Positions 1 to 8,376 are shown, counted from the stretch's first letter. The stretch: DNA of 18,292 nucleotides from Actinomycetota bacterium (GCA_018882725.1 VERK01000019.1:1-18292); one strand, 5' to 3'. The notes: generated by a model from the letters alone, not told the origin. Made by a program: numbers and translations.

Positions 1-1
1 G

Positions 2-1240
2 TTGTCGACCGTGGCACTGGGCCGCGGTGTGGTCGAGTGGTCGGTTGCTCCGGCGCCCATCGGGCCGATTTCGGTGGTGGCCACACTCGCCGACGATCCG
101 GACCCGAGTGAACGAGGCACTCACGTGGTGTTCGACGTCGAGGGTCGACGCGTGGATGCCTGGTTGTACGGACGTTTGGCCCGTCGAATCGAACGGGTGT
201 CGTCGGGCGAGCGGGTGTGGCTCAAGGGACGGATCGAGCAGTCGGCTCGACCGCGGCGAGACTTGCTCCGGCACGTCGTCGGTCGGGTGCGCGTGGACGA
301 CATCACCGTGATCGGCGAGGCAGCCAATCATCTGCATCGCTCGGTCAATCGATTGCGAGGTGTTTTCGCCGACGGTGTCGCGTCGCTGCCCGACGAGCGA
401 CGGAATCTCCTGACCGGACTGCTGTACGGGGACGATCGTCGTCTCGATCGCGAGGTGGTCGACGAGTTCCGTCGAGCCGGCCTGGCTCATCTCACAGCCG
501 TCTCAGGGCAGAACGTCGCCTACGTGATGGCGGTGGTCGCGCCCGTGCTCGGTCGTCTGCGCCAACGAGCCCGCATCGCGACGTCGATCGCGGTGCTCTC
601 GATCTTCGTGGTTCTCACGCGGGCCGAACCGTCGGTGGTACGGGCCGCGTTGATGGCCGGAGCGGCGCTGATTCTCCCGCGCACCACCACGCGATCGGTG
701 CGCGCGTTGTCGACTGCGGTGATCGTGGGAGTGATCGTCGATCCGTTCTTGGTGTGGTCGGTGGGGTGGTGGTTGTCGGTGAGTGGTTGCGCCGGCTTGG
801 TTCTGGTGAATCCACTGGTCGAGCGCGCACTCGGCGGCGGGCGCATCGCAGCGTTCGTCGCGCCGACGATCGGTGCACAAGTAGCGGTGCTGCCGGTGTC
901 GGCGTCGGTGTTCGGCTGGCCCGATGCGATCGGACTCGTGACCAACATGGTGGCCGGACCCGTCGCCGGCTTGGTGATGCTGGCTGGTTTGCCGATCGTT
1001 CTCGCCGCGGCGCTGGTGCCCGATGGGGTGGGTCGAGTGCTTCTGCTCCCGATCGATCTCGGGGTGCGCGTGGTGGCTGTGGTCGCCGAACGTGGCGCAC
1101 GCTCTGGATTACCGACCTGGCTCGACGTGACCGCACCGTTGTTGGTTCTGTCGCTCGTGGTGGCGCGCACACCCCGGACGCGCCTCACCCGTGTGGCAAC
1201 CTTGACCCGTGGGACTGTTCCTGGTGCACGGATCCGATGA
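2..1240 (+). CDS. comEC: ComEC/Rec2-family competence membrane protein, 5'-truncated by the window edge
   Basis: ComEC forms the inner-membrane channel that carries single-stranded DNA into the cytoplasm during natural transformation. The visible 412 codons begin with an OB-fold-like region (about residues 20-105, DUF4131 type). The competence domain follows, with the diagnostic HLTAVSGQNV stretch at residues 163-172 and then about six to eight hydrophobic segments up to residue 390. No metallo-beta-lactamase domain follows, so this is a version without the C-terminal nuclease-like domain. The reading frame is open at base 2 (TTG), and ComEC proteins normally have transmembrane helices before the OB region, so the true start probably lies upstream. 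The last 32 bp overlap holA, a comEC-holA pairing common in bacteria. Family assignment is secure; competence of this organism is not shown. Confidence 0.88.
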   Translation: MSTVALGRGVVEWSVAPAPIGPISVVATLADDPDPSERGTHVVFDVEGRRVDAWLYGRLARRIERVSSGERVWLKGRIEQSARPRRDLLRHVVGRVRVDDITVIGEAANHLHRSVNRLRGVFADGVASLPDERRNLLTGLLYGDDRRLDREVVDEFRRAGLAHLTAVSGQNVAYVMAVVAPVLGRLRQRARIATSIAVLSIFVVLTRAEPSVVRAALMAGAALILPRTTTRSVRALSTAVIVGVIVDPFLVWSVGWWLSVSGCAGLVLVNPLVERALGGGRIAAFVAPTIGAQVAVLPVSASVFGWPDAIGLVTNMVAGPVAGLVMLAGLPIVLAAALVPDGVGRVLLLPIDLGVRVVAVVAERGARSGLPTWLDVTAPLLVLSLVVARTPRTRLTRVATLTRGTVPGARIR

Positions 1241-2180
1241 GATCCTCGTCAGCGAGCACGTGTCCGACCTCGCGCGCCAGTTGGTGGGTGAGAACGACCG
1301 CTCGTTGATGCTCGAAGAGTTCGGCGGCGACTACGTGATGAGCGGCGTCACCGAAGCAGCGCAGACCCCACCGTTCTTCACCGAACGGCGAGTGATCGTG
1401 GTTCGTCGCGACGGCGGCTTCTCGGCCGACGACATCGACGCGCTCGTCGCCTACGCCGGTGATGCCGCCGACTTCACCGACCTCGTCATCGAGTGGGGCT
1501 CGGGTCGAGTGTCGGAGCCACTCAAGAAAGCCATCAAGGCCGCGGGAGGACAGACCATCGACCCGTCACCGCCCACCAAGGCGCGCGAACGTCGCGCGTG
1601 GTGGGAGAGCCAGGTGGAGATGCGCGGTCTGCAGTTCGACGCCGCTGGCATGAACCTGGTGATCGAGTGGCTCGGTGAAGACGTGGCCCGGTTCGAGGGA
1701 CTGGCCGAAACCCTCATGGCCACCTACGGCCCCAAGAAGATCACCGCCGACATGGTGAAGCCGTTCCTGGGTCAGCGTGGCGACGCCTTGCCGTGGGATC
1801 TGACCGATTCCATCGACAAGGGCAACGCAACCGAGGCTCTGCGCGCGGCCCGCCGCATGATGCAGGCCGGCGATCGACATCCGCTGCAGATCCTGGCTCA
1901 GTTGCACAACCACTACACGCGATTGGCCAAGCTCGACGATCGCGACATCGCCAGCCTCGCTGACGCCGAGTCGGCGCTCGGTATCAAGGGGTTTCCGGCC
2001 GAGAAGGCCTACAACACGTTCCGCACGATCGGGCACGACGGCGTGAGACGCGCTTTCGAATTGCTGTCGCGCGCCGACAGCGATCTGCGGGGCGGAACGG
2101 GATTGGAAGAAGACGTGGTGATGGACGTCTTGGTGGCGCGGCTCGCTCGGCTCGCGCCCGCGGTCAGCCGGCGGCGTTGA
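1209..2180 (+). CDS. holA: DNA polymerase III subunit delta
   Basis: The delta subunit of the clamp loader opens the beta sliding clamp and helps load it at primer-template junctions. The 323-aa product has the usual length. It starts with a typical HolA opening (MGLFLVHGSDEILVSE). In the middle it has the pattern expected of the family (ITADMVKPFLGQRGDALPWDL, with a following amphipathic region that ends in HPLQILAQLHNHYTRLAKL). The start is GTG at 1209, inside the end of comEC, so the two are probably translationally coupled. The 3' end overlaps the convergent rpsT by 17 bp. No catalytic ATPase motif is expected, since delta is an inactive AAA+ relative. Confidence 0.93.
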   Translation: MGLFLVHGSDEILVSEHVSDLARQLVGENDRSLMLEEFGGDYVMSGVTEAAQTPPFFTERRVIVVRRDGGFSADDIDALVAYAGDAADFTDLVIEWGSGRVSEPLKKAIKAAGGQTIDPSPPTKARERRAWWESQVEMRGLQFDAAGMNLVIEWLGEDVARFEGLAETLMATYGPKKITADMVKPFLGQRGDALPWDLTDSIDKGNATEALRAARRMMQAGDRHPLQILAQLHNHYTRLAKLDDRDIASLADAESALGIKGFPAEKAYNTFRTIGHDGVRRAFELLSRADSDLRGGTGLEEDVVMDVLVARLARLAPAVSRRR

Positions 2181-2418
2181 CCTTCTTCATGAGACGGCTC
2201 TTACGACGGGCCGCAGCGTTCTTGTGAATGATGCCCTTGGCGGCAGCCATGTCGATGCGCTTCACGGCGAGGCGGACTTCTTCGGCATTCTTCTCCGAGC
2301 CAATGCTCGTGCGAGCCGACTTCATGCGCGTCTTCAACTCACTCTTGACAGCCTTGTTCCGCTCAGCGGCCTTGGCGTTGGTGCGGATGCGCTTCTTCTG
2401 ACTCTTGATATTGGCCAC
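2164..2418 (-). CDS. rpsT: 30S ribosomal protein S20
   Basis: S20 is a primary 16S rRNA-binding protein of the 30S subunit. The 84-aa product is rich in Lys, Arg and Ala, begins MANIKSQKKRIRTN and ends in an RRKSRLMKKVNAA tail, as usual for the family and of normal length. The start codon is GTG (bases 2416-2418 on the minus strand). A GAGG element about 6 bases before it can act as the ribosome binding site. The stop codon lies inside the end of holA, giving a 17-bp convergent overlap. It is divergent from lepA, an arrangement (holA, rpsT reversed, lepA) seen widely in actinobacteria. The non-ATG start is compatible with low initiation efficiency. Confidence 0.96.
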   Translation of the reverse strand: MANIKSQKKRIRTNAKAAERNKAVKSELKTRMKSARTSIGSEKNAEEVRLAVKRIDMAAAKGIIHKNAAARRKSRLMKKVNAAG

Positions 2419-2450
2419 GTGAACCTCGAAACCTTTGAAACAGCCCTGGC

Positions 2451-2479
2451 AGGGTACCAGCGTCCGGGGGCTCGTCCAA
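2451..2479 (-). promoter_or_regulatory. Candidate promoter of rpsT
   Basis: On the minus strand TTGGAC (bases 2479-2474) is separated by exactly 17 bp from TACCCT (2456-2451). This matches a sigma-70 type -35/-10 pair and would start transcription near 2444, about 26 bases before the rpsT start codon. It is the best two-box promoter I see in the window. Confidence 0.55.
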
Positions 2480-2511
2480 CGCCCAACATCCCAGCGTAAA
2501 GGGGTCGCGGG

Positions 2512-2517
2512 TAGGAT
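2512..2517 (+). promoter_or_regulatory. Candidate -10 element for lepA
   Basis: TAGGAT fits the actinobacterial TANNNT -10 pattern and lies 45 bp before the lepA ATG, predicting a leader of about 37 bases. No convincing -35 box is seen 17 bp upstream, and no clear Shine-Dalgarno sequence precedes the lepA start. Confidence 0.35.
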
Positions 2518-2561
2518 CGAGTCGTCCTCGTGCGTCTGCGCGCGACGATGGCCAACCCCTC

Positions 2562-4346
2562 ATGGACCTCTCCCGCATCCGCAACTTCTCGATCATCGCC
2601 CACATCGACCACGGGAAGTCGACGCTCTCCGACCGCATCCTCGAGCTCACCAAGGCCGTGGACGCCCGTGAGATGCGCGAGCAATACCTCGACTCGATGG
2701 ACCTCGAGCGCGAGCGCGGCATCACCATCAAGGCCCAGAACGTGCGCGTCGAGTGGAAGGGCCACACGATGCACCTCATCGACACGCCCGGCCACGTCGA
2801 CTTCGGCTACGAGGTGAGCCGTTCGCTCGCCGCGTGCGAAGGCGTGATCCTGGTGGTGGACGCGGCCCAGGGCATCGAGGCTCAGACACTGGCCAACTGC
2901 TACCTCGCGTTGGAGAGTGACCTCGAGATCGTGGCCGCACTCAACAAGATCGACCTGCCGGCCGCCGATCCCGATCGCTACGCCAAGGAGATCGAGAACG
3001 TTCTCGGCATCAAGGCCGACGACATCCTGCGTATCTCGGCCAAGACCGGACAGGGAGTCGGTGAACTTCTCGATGCGGTGTGCGAGCGAATCCCGGCGCC
3101 CAAGGGCGATCCCGAGGCACCTTTGCAGGCCCTCATCTTCGACAGTCAGTACGACCAGTACCGCGGCGTGGTGTCGTCCATTCGGGTGATGAACGGTCGC
3201 ATCAGCAGTGGTTCGCGGCTCACCTTCATGCAGACGAAGGCGCAGCACGAAGCAGTCGAGATCGGGGTGCGTCGCCCTGTCACCACGCCGGTGGCCGAAC
3301 TCGGTCCGGGCGAAGTGGGCTACCTCATCGCTGGCATCAAGGACGTGGCCGAGGCCCGTTCGGGTGAGACGGTCACGCTGTCGAGCCGTCCGTCGGACAC
3401 GCCGCTACCCGGATATCGCGATCCCAAGCCGATGGTGTTCTGCGGTCTGTACCCGATCGATGGCGACGAGTTCGAGAACCTGCGCGAGAGTCTGCAGAAG
3501 TTGAAGCTCAACGATGCGTCGATCACGTACGAACCGGAAACGTCGGGTGCTCTGGGTTTTGGTTTCCGTTGCGGATTTCTCGGCCTGTTGCACATGGAGA
3601 TCGTGAAGGAACGTCTCGAGCGCGAGTTCGGCCTGGCGCTCATCGCCACCGCGCCGAGCGTCGAGTACCGCGTGACCAAGACCAACGGCGAGATGGTGAA
3701 GGTCGACAATCCGGCCGATCTGCCGCCGGCGCAGAACATCGAGTTCATCGAGGAGCCCTACTTCCGGGTGAGCATCATCACGCCCAAGGAGTACACCGGC
3801 ACGCTCATGGAGTTGTGCCAGAGCCGTCGGGGCGACATGTCGAAACTCGAGTACCTCTCGCCCGAGCGCGTTGAACTGCACTACAAGATCCCGCTGGCCG
3901 AAGTGGTGGTCGACTTCTTCGACCAGATGAAGAGCCGTACGCAGGGCTACGCGAGTCTCGACTACGAACTCGATGGCTATCAGCAGAGCAGCCTGGCCAA
4001 GGTCGATCTCATGCTCAACGGCATCACGGCCGACGCGTTCTCCACCATCGTCCACCGCGACAAGGCGTTCGACTACGGACGCCGGATGTGCGAGAAGTTG
4101 AAAGAACTCATTCCGCGGCAGATGTTCGACGTACCGATCCAGGCCGCGATCGGCGGCAAGGTGATCGCGCGCGAGACCGTGAAGGCCAAGCGCAAGGACG
4201 TTCTTGCCAAGTGCTACGGCGGTGACATCACCCGTAAGCGCAAACTTCTGGAGAAGCAGAAGGAAGGCAAGAAGAAGATGAAGGCCATCGGTCGGGTGGA
4301 AGTGCCCGGCGACGTCTTCATCTCGGCGTTGAAACTCGACGACTGA
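2562..4346 (+). CDS. lepA: Elongation factor 4 (LepA), ribosome-bound GTPase
   Basis: LepA/EF4 is a translational GTPase that acts on the ribosome, linked to back-translocation and to 30S maturation or initiation. The 594-aa product is full length. The G domain shows AHIDHGKST (13-21), the RGIT switch (52-55), DTPGH (74-78) and NKID (128-131). The EF-G-like domains follow, and the EF4-specific C-terminal domain ends in a Lys-rich segment and VEVPGDVFISALK. ATG at 2562 gives the standard MDLSRIRNFSIIAHIDHGK opening; an ATG at 2548 is out of frame. It is transcribed away from rpsT and followed after 17 bp by an MFS gene. Confidence 0.97.
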   Translation: MDLSRIRNFSIIAHIDHGKSTLSDRILELTKAVDAREMREQYLDSMDLERERGITIKAQNVRVEWKGHTMHLIDTPGHVDFGYEVSRSLAACEGVILVVDAAQGIEAQTLANCYLALESDLEIVAALNKIDLPAADPDRYAKEIENVLGIKADDILRISAKTGQGVGELLDAVCERIPAPKGDPEAPLQALIFDSQYDQYRGVVSSIRVMNGRISSGSRLTFMQTKAQHEAVEIGVRRPVTTPVAELGPGEVGYLIAGIKDVAEARSGETVTLSSRPSDTPLPGYRDPKPMVFCGLYPIDGDEFENLRESLQKLKLNDASITYEPETSGALGFGFRCGFLGLLHMEIVKERLEREFGLALIATAPSVEYRVTKTNGEMVKVDNPADLPPAQNIEFIEEPYFRVSIITPKEYTGTLMELCQSRRGDMSKLEYLSPERVELHYKIPLAEVVVDFFDQMKSRTQGYASLDYELDGYQQSSLAKVDLMLNGITADAFSTIVHRDKAFDYGRRMCEKLKELIPRQMFDVPIQAAIGGKVIARETVKAKRKDVLAKCYGGDITRKRKLLEKQKEGKKKMKAIGRVEVPGDVFISALKLDD

Positions 4347-4366
4347 CATGAGCCGCGACTGACATG
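4340..4366 (+). repeat. Short tandem duplication of the lepA stop / next-gene start junction
   Basis: CGACTGACATG occurs at 4340-4350 and again at 4356-4366, offset by 16 bp. Each copy contains TGA, a C and ATG. The first copy holds the lepA stop; the second holds the start of the MFS gene. Between them ATG-AGC-CGC-GAC-TGA forms a four-codon frame. Confidence 0.6.
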
Positions 4367-5584
4367 GCGTCGGCCGGAACGTTTCGTTCGCTCCGCACTC
4401 GTAACGCGCGCTTGTTCTTCGGCGGTCTGCTCGTCTCGAACGTGGGCAGCTGGATTCAGTCCACCGCGATGGCGATCCTCGTGTATCGCCTCACCGGTCG
4501 GGCCACCAGTCTCGGCTTGGTGGTGGCGTTCCAGTTCTTGCCCATACTCCTGTTGGGTGCGTGGGCCGGAGCGGTGGCCGATCGCTACGACAAGCGGGCC
4601 ATGTGCCTGCTCACGCAGTGGCTGCTGGCCGCACAAGCAGTGGTACTCGCGGTGGTCGACTTCGCCGGCTGGGCGAACGTCGGAGTGGTGTACGCGTTGT
4701 CGTTGGTGCTCGGTCTCGTGAACGCGTTCGACAATCCGGCGCGACGCGCATTGGTGGCCGAACTCGTGGAGCCGGCCGATATCAGCAACGCGATGTCGCT
4801 CAACACTGCGACCATGACCGGCTCACGCATCTTCGGTCCGGCCTTGGCAGCAGCATTGGTGGGTCCGCTCGGAACCGCCTGGTGCTTCATGATCAACGCG
4901 CTGTCGTTCGCGGCGGTGATCGTGACCGTGACGCTCATCGATCCGGCCAAGTTGTTCCGCAGTCCACGCGCTCCACAAGGCGGCACGCCGGTTCGCGACT
5001 CGCTGCACTTCGTGGCCCGCGACCGCGAACTGCTGATCTTCCACGTGGTGCTCGTGATGGTGGCGACGTTCGCGTACAACTACCAGGTGTCGTTGCCGAA
5101 GTTGAGCGACATCCGCTGGGGCGACGAACGATGGTTCGGGTGGGTGCTCGCGGTCATCAGTGTGGGCAACGTGATCGGCTCGCTGTACACCGCGTCGCGC
5201 GAACGCGCGTCGGTGACGGTGTTCTTCGGCAGCGTCGGTTTGCTGAGCGTGGCCGGTCCGCTGGTGGCTTGGGCGCCCAGTGCGCCGGTGGCCTTCATCG
5301 CGGCGGTGCCGCTCGGTATCGGAGGTGCCGGGTTCATCTCCACGTTCAACGGGTTGGTTCAGCAGAAGTGCCCGCCCGAGATGCGTGGCCGCCTGCTCGC
5401 GCTGTCGGCGGTGGCGTTCCTGGGTTCCACTCCCATCGGCGGACCGATCACCGGCATCGTCGCCGACTGGGCTGGCCCCGAATGGTCGTTGGCGTACGGC
5501 AGTGTGATCGCGTTCGTGACCTTGATGGTCGCTCTGGTGGCCCTGAACTCAGGCCGAGCCGCCGTGGACACACGGATACCCTGA
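4364..5584 (+). CDS. MFS transporter, MFS_3 / EntS-like family
   Basis: This 406-aa integral membrane protein is probably a proton-driven exporter. It shows about 11-12 hydrophobic segments, beginning at residues 18-38 and 48-68. A motif-A-like loop, GAVADRYDKR, lies between the second and third helices, and the central cytoplasmic loop (about 195-220) is charged. FDNPARRALVAELV and MNTATMTGSRIFGPALA-like stretches are typical of the MFS_3 (transmembrane secretion effector, EntS-related) group. Substrate cannot be read from sequence; relatives export siderophores or drugs. The start ATG follows the four-codon frame described above and has no obvious ribosome binding site, so it may be coupled to lepA. 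The HisD-like gene starts 4 bp after its stop. Confidence 0.85.
   Translation: MASAGTFRSLRTRNARLFFGGLLVSNVGSWIQSTAMAILVYRLTGRATSLGLVVAFQFLPILLLGAWAGAVADRYDKRAMCLLTQWLLAAQAVVLAVVDFAGWANVGVVYALSLVLGLVNAFDNPARRALVAELVEPADISNAMSLNTATMTGSRIFGPALAAALVGPLGTAWCFMINALSFAAVIVTVTLIDPAKLFRSPRAPQGGTPVRDSLHFVARDRELLIFHVVLVMVATFAYNYQVSLPKLSDIRWGDERWFGWVLAVISVGNVIGSLYTASRERASVTVFFGSVGLLSVAGPLVAWAPSAPVAFIAAVPLGIGGAGFISTFNGLVQQKCPPEMRGRLLALSAVAFLGSTPIGGPITGIVADWAGPEWSLAYGSVIAFVTLMVALVALNSGRAAVDTRIP
5577..5582 (+). promoter_or_regulatory. Candidate -10 element for a leaderless HisD-like mRNA
   Basis: TACCCT occupies -12 to -7 relative to the GTG start at 5589, the position expected for leaderless transcripts in actinobacteria. 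No Shine-Dalgarno sequence precedes the GTG, which supports this start. No clear -35 box is seen. Confidence 0.35.
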
Positions 5585-5588
5585 CTCC

Positions 5589-6944
5589 GTGGCTGGAGCA
5601 CCGAGCGCCGACGTGTTGCGAGTGATGACGTGGTCGTCGCTCGACCACGCGTCGCGCCGGGCCCTCGTCGACCGCGACATCAACAAGGCGATTTCGGCCG
5701 AGTTGCGCGACCAAATCGCTGGTCTGGTGGCTGACGTGCGTGAGCGCGGCGACGCGGCGGTGTGCGACGCACTGGCCACCTTCGACAAGGTGAACATCGA
5801 CCCCGATGGCCTGCGGGTGTCGGACGACGAACGCGAGCAGGCGCGCCGTCACGTGGACGACGATGTTCGAGCAGCGATTCGCGACATGGTCGATCACATC
5901 CGTCGTTTCAACGACGAAGTACTCGCGCGCCATGGCAATTGGCAGTTCGAGTCCGATCCGGGTCTGGTGGTGGGAGAGCGGGTGTCACCCATCGCGTCGG
6001 CCGGTCTGTTCTGTCCGAGCGGAAAAGCCAGTTATCCGAGCGTTCTCGCCCAACTGGGTGGTCCGGCCACGGTGGCCGGTGTGCCGCTCGTGCAAGTGGT
6101 GGTGCCGCCGAAGCCCGGTACCAACGGAGCCGTCGATCCGGTGGTGTTGGCCGTGGCCGACGAACTCGGAATTCGCGACGTGTTCCGCGTGAACGGTCCG
6201 GCTGGTGTCGCCGCTCTGGCGTTCGGTACCGAATCGATCGAGCGAGTGGTGAAGGTGATGGGTCCGGGTTCGCTGCCGGTCACGGTGGCGCAATTGGAGA
6301 TTCAGCGATGGGGCACGGCCACGCAGATGGCCCTCGGCCCCACCGAGAGTCTGGTGATCGCCGACGAGTCGGCCGACCCGCGTCGTTTGGCGGCCGATCT
6401 CATGATCGAAGCCGAACACGGAACCGATTCGTGCACCGTGCTCGTGACCACGAGTGAAGCGCTGGTGAGCGAGGTGCAAGCGCAACTCACCGAGCAGATC
6501 ACGGCGTTGCCGGCCGAACGCGCGACCGCGGTGCGCGCCTCGCTCGGCACGAACGGCGGCTGCGTGATCGTGAGCGACCTCCTCGAAGCGACCCGCGTGG
6601 CCAACGAGTTCGCGCCCGAGCACCTGCAGTTGGTGGTGGCGACGGCACACGAGAACGAAGTGCTCGATCGGCTCACGCACGCCGGCGAAATCTTGATCGG
6701 ACAAGACACACCGTTCTCGGCCGCCAACTTCCTGATCGGCTGTCCGGCGTCGTTGCCCACTAACGGGTTCGCCCGCGTGACCAGTGGTGTGACGGTCGAG
6801 GCGTTCTTGAAGCGCACGGCCGTGGCTCGCGCTGATGAGCGCGCGCTGCGTCGGCTCGCGCCGAGCATCGTCGCCCTGGCCGAGATCGAAGGTTTTCCGG
6901 CTCACGCCAACGCGTTGCGGTTGCGTTTTCCCGATCTCTCGTAG
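5589..6944 (+). CDS. Histidinol dehydrogenase family oxidoreductase, divergent
   Basis: The 451-aa protein aligns along its whole length with HisD, the Zn- and NAD-dependent enzyme that oxidises histidinol to histidine in two steps. Retained are the catalytic-type NEFAPEH (E344, H345) and the distal EGFPAHANAL with H439. However, GPGN is GPGS (225-228), AGPSE is LGPTE, the AEH segment is preceded by Glu (E274) where HisD has the zinc ligand Gln, and the DYASGTNHVLPT region reads NFLIGCPASLPT, putting N380 at the zinc-ligand Asp. It is not next to other his genes. It may be a HisD paralogue acting on another alcohol (as in sulfopropanediol dehydrogenase relatives) rather than the biosynthetic enzyme. 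GTG at 5589 is the chosen start; GTG at 5622 or ATG at 5625 are alternatives. E. coli numbering is from memory. Confidence 0.8.
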   Translation: MAGAPSADVLRVMTWSSLDHASRRALVDRDINKAISAELRDQIAGLVADVRERGDAAVCDALATFDKVNIDPDGLRVSDDEREQARRHVDDDVRAAIRDMVDHIRRFNDEVLARHGNWQFESDPGLVVGERVSPIASAGLFCPSGKASYPSVLAQLGGPATVAGVPLVQVVVPPKPGTNGAVDPVVLAVADELGIRDVFRVNGPAGVAALAFGTESIERVVKVMGPGSLPVTVAQLEIQRWGTATQMALGPTESLVIADESADPRRLAADLMIEAEHGTDSCTVLVTTSEALVSEVQAQLTEQITALPAERATAVRASLGTNGGCVIVSDLLEATRVANEFAPEHLQLVVATAHENEVLDRLTHAGEILIGQDTPFSAANFLIGCPASLPTNGFARVTSGVTVEAFLKRTAVARADERALRRLAPSIVALAEIEGFPAHANALRLRFPDLS

Positions 6945-6984
6945 GCCAGGTGTGGCCCAGGTGGATTCGTCGGCGTTGCGCTGA

Positions 6985-6990
6985 CACACT
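6985..6990 (+). promoter_or_regulatory. Weak candidate -10 element for photolyase
   Basis: CACACT sits at -12 to -7 relative to the ATG at 6997. It matches only the A2 and T6 of the TANNNT pattern, but the spacing repeats that of the genes at 5589 and 11197, and there is no Shine-Dalgarno sequence. It is a weak call. Confidence 0.2.
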
Positions 6991-6996
6991 CGGCGC

Positions 6997-8364
6997 ATGT
7001 CTCGCGCCGTCATGTGGTTCCGTCGCGACCTCCGGTTGGCCGACAACCAGGCGCTGTTGGCGGCTCTGGCCGATCACCGCGAGGTCGTTCCGTTGTTCGT
7101 GCTCGATCCGCACCTGATCGGACGCTCCGGTGACGTTCGGGTTGCGTTCATGGTGGATGCGTTGGCGTCACTCGACCAATCGATGAATCGGGCCTTGGTG
7201 TATCGCCACGGCGATCCGGCCGACGTGATTACGGCGCTCGTCGACGAAGTGGGCGCCGATGCGGTGTACGCCGCCCACGACTTCGCGCCGTACGGGCAGC
7301 GCCGTGATCGCGCCGTGGCCGAGAAGTTGGCGGCCAAGGGCAAGCGGCTCGTGCACGTGGGTTCGGCCTACGCCGTGGAGCCCGGTCGCGTGAACAAGGA
7401 CGACGGTACGGCGTATTCGGTGTTCACTCCGTTCTCGAAGCGTTGGCTGGCCAACGGCTGGAACGGACCGATGGACGCGCCGCGGTCACCGAACTGGCTG
7501 GGCGCGCCGGAGGTTCCGTGTGAAGGTCCGCATCAACGACCCGATGTCGACTTGCCGTTGCCGCCGTCGACCGAATCCGGTGCGCACGAGCAGTGGGCCG
7601 AGTTCCGCGATCGCGGCCCTGAAGGCCTCGATGGATACAAGGAGCGCCGTAACGATCCGTCGGTGCCGGGGTCGAGCCGGATGTCGGCGGCGTTGCGTTG
7701 GGGCCTGGTGCATCCGCGTCAGTTGCTGCACGACCTCCACGACGGCGGCGATCACACGCACTATCGCAGCGAGTTGGCCTGGCGTGAGTTCTACGCCGAC
7801 GTCTTGTTCCGTCATCCCGACACCGGATGGAAGAACCTCAACCGCAAGATGGATCGCATCGCCCTCGACAGCGGCGCCAAGGCCAAGGCCCGCTTCGCCG
7901 CGTGGTGCGAAGGCCGCACGGGATACCCGATCGTGGACGCCGGTATGCGCGAACTCACGAGCACCGGATGGATGCACAACCGCGTGCGCATGATCGTGGC
8001 CAGCTTCCTCGTGAAGGATCTGCACTTGCCGTGGCAGTGGGGCGCCAAGTTCTTCATGAAGTACTTGGTGGATGGCGATCTCGCGAGCAACTCTCACGGC
8101 TGGCAATGGACGGCCGGGACCGGCACTGATGCCGCGCCGTACTTCCGCGTGTTCAATCCGGTGCTCCAGGGTGAGCGGTACGACCCGACCGGCGACTACG
8201 TACGCCGGTTCGTGCCCGAACTGGCCGATCTGCCCACCGCGCAGATCCATGCGCCGTGGGCCAAGGGCAAGGGAATTCCGCTCGGTTACACCGAACCGAT
8301 CGTCGATCACTCGGTGGAACGTGACGAAGCACTCGCCCGGTACAAGGCGGTCACCGAGGGCTAA
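6997..8364 (+). CDS. phrB: Deoxyribodipyrimidine photolyase (class I, cryptochrome/photolyase family)
   Basis: This enzyme uses blue light and FADH- to split cyclobutane pyrimidine dimers in DNA. The 455-aa product has an N-terminal antenna-binding Rossmann-like domain (about 3-165, starting MWFRRDLRLADNQAL) and a C-terminal FAD-binding helical domain. That domain carries WCEGRTGYPIVDAGMREL (from residue 303) and the SNSHGWQWTAGTGTDAAPYF flavin-binding stretch (364-383), both highly typical of class I CPD photolyases. The trailing FRVFNP and APW motifs are also present. Antenna type (folate or 8-HDF) cannot be decided here. It stands alone between the HisD-like gene and hrcA, with a 52-bp gap before it. 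A small GGCCA/TGGCC hairpin lies just after the preceding stop codon. Confidence 0.93.
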   Translation: MSRAVMWFRRDLRLADNQALLAALADHREVVPLFVLDPHLIGRSGDVRVAFMVDALASLDQSMNRALVYRHGDPADVITALVDEVGADAVYAAHDFAPYGQRRDRAVAEKLAAKGKRLVHVGSAYAVEPGRVNKDDGTAYSVFTPFSKRWLANGWNGPMDAPRSPNWLGAPEVPCEGPHQRPDVDLPLPPSTESGAHEQWAEFRDRGPEGLDGYKERRNDPSVPGSSRMSAALRWGLVHPRQLLHDLHDGGDHTHYRSELAWREFYADVLFRHPDTGWKNLNRKMDRIALDSGAKAKARFAAWCEGRTGYPIVDAGMRELTSTGWMHNRVRMIVASFLVKDLHLPWQWGAKFFMKYLVDGDLASNSHGWQWTAGTGTDAAPYFRVFNPVLQGERYDPTGDYVRRFVPELADLPTAQIHAPWAKGKGIPLGYTEPIVDHSVERDEALARYKAVTEG

Positions 8365-8367
8365 ACT
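8362..8367 (+). promoter_or_regulatory. Candidate -10 element for hrcA
   Basis: TAAACT, partly overlapping the photolyase TAA stop, lies 9 bases before the hrcA ATG and would give a leader of only about 3 bases. No CIRCE inverted repeat and no clear -35 box are seen next to it. Confidence 0.3.
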
Positions 8368-8376
8368 TCGCCTGTC

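Noticed and set aside
6944..6957. GGCCA/TGGCC hairpin after the HisD-like gene as a terminator
   Set aside because: The stem is only 5 bp, overlaps the stop codon and is not followed by a T-run.
8365..8376. CIRCE operator upstream of hrcA
   Set aside because: No TTAGCACTC-N9-GAGTGCTAA or close variant is present in the short gap or in the end of the photolyase gene.
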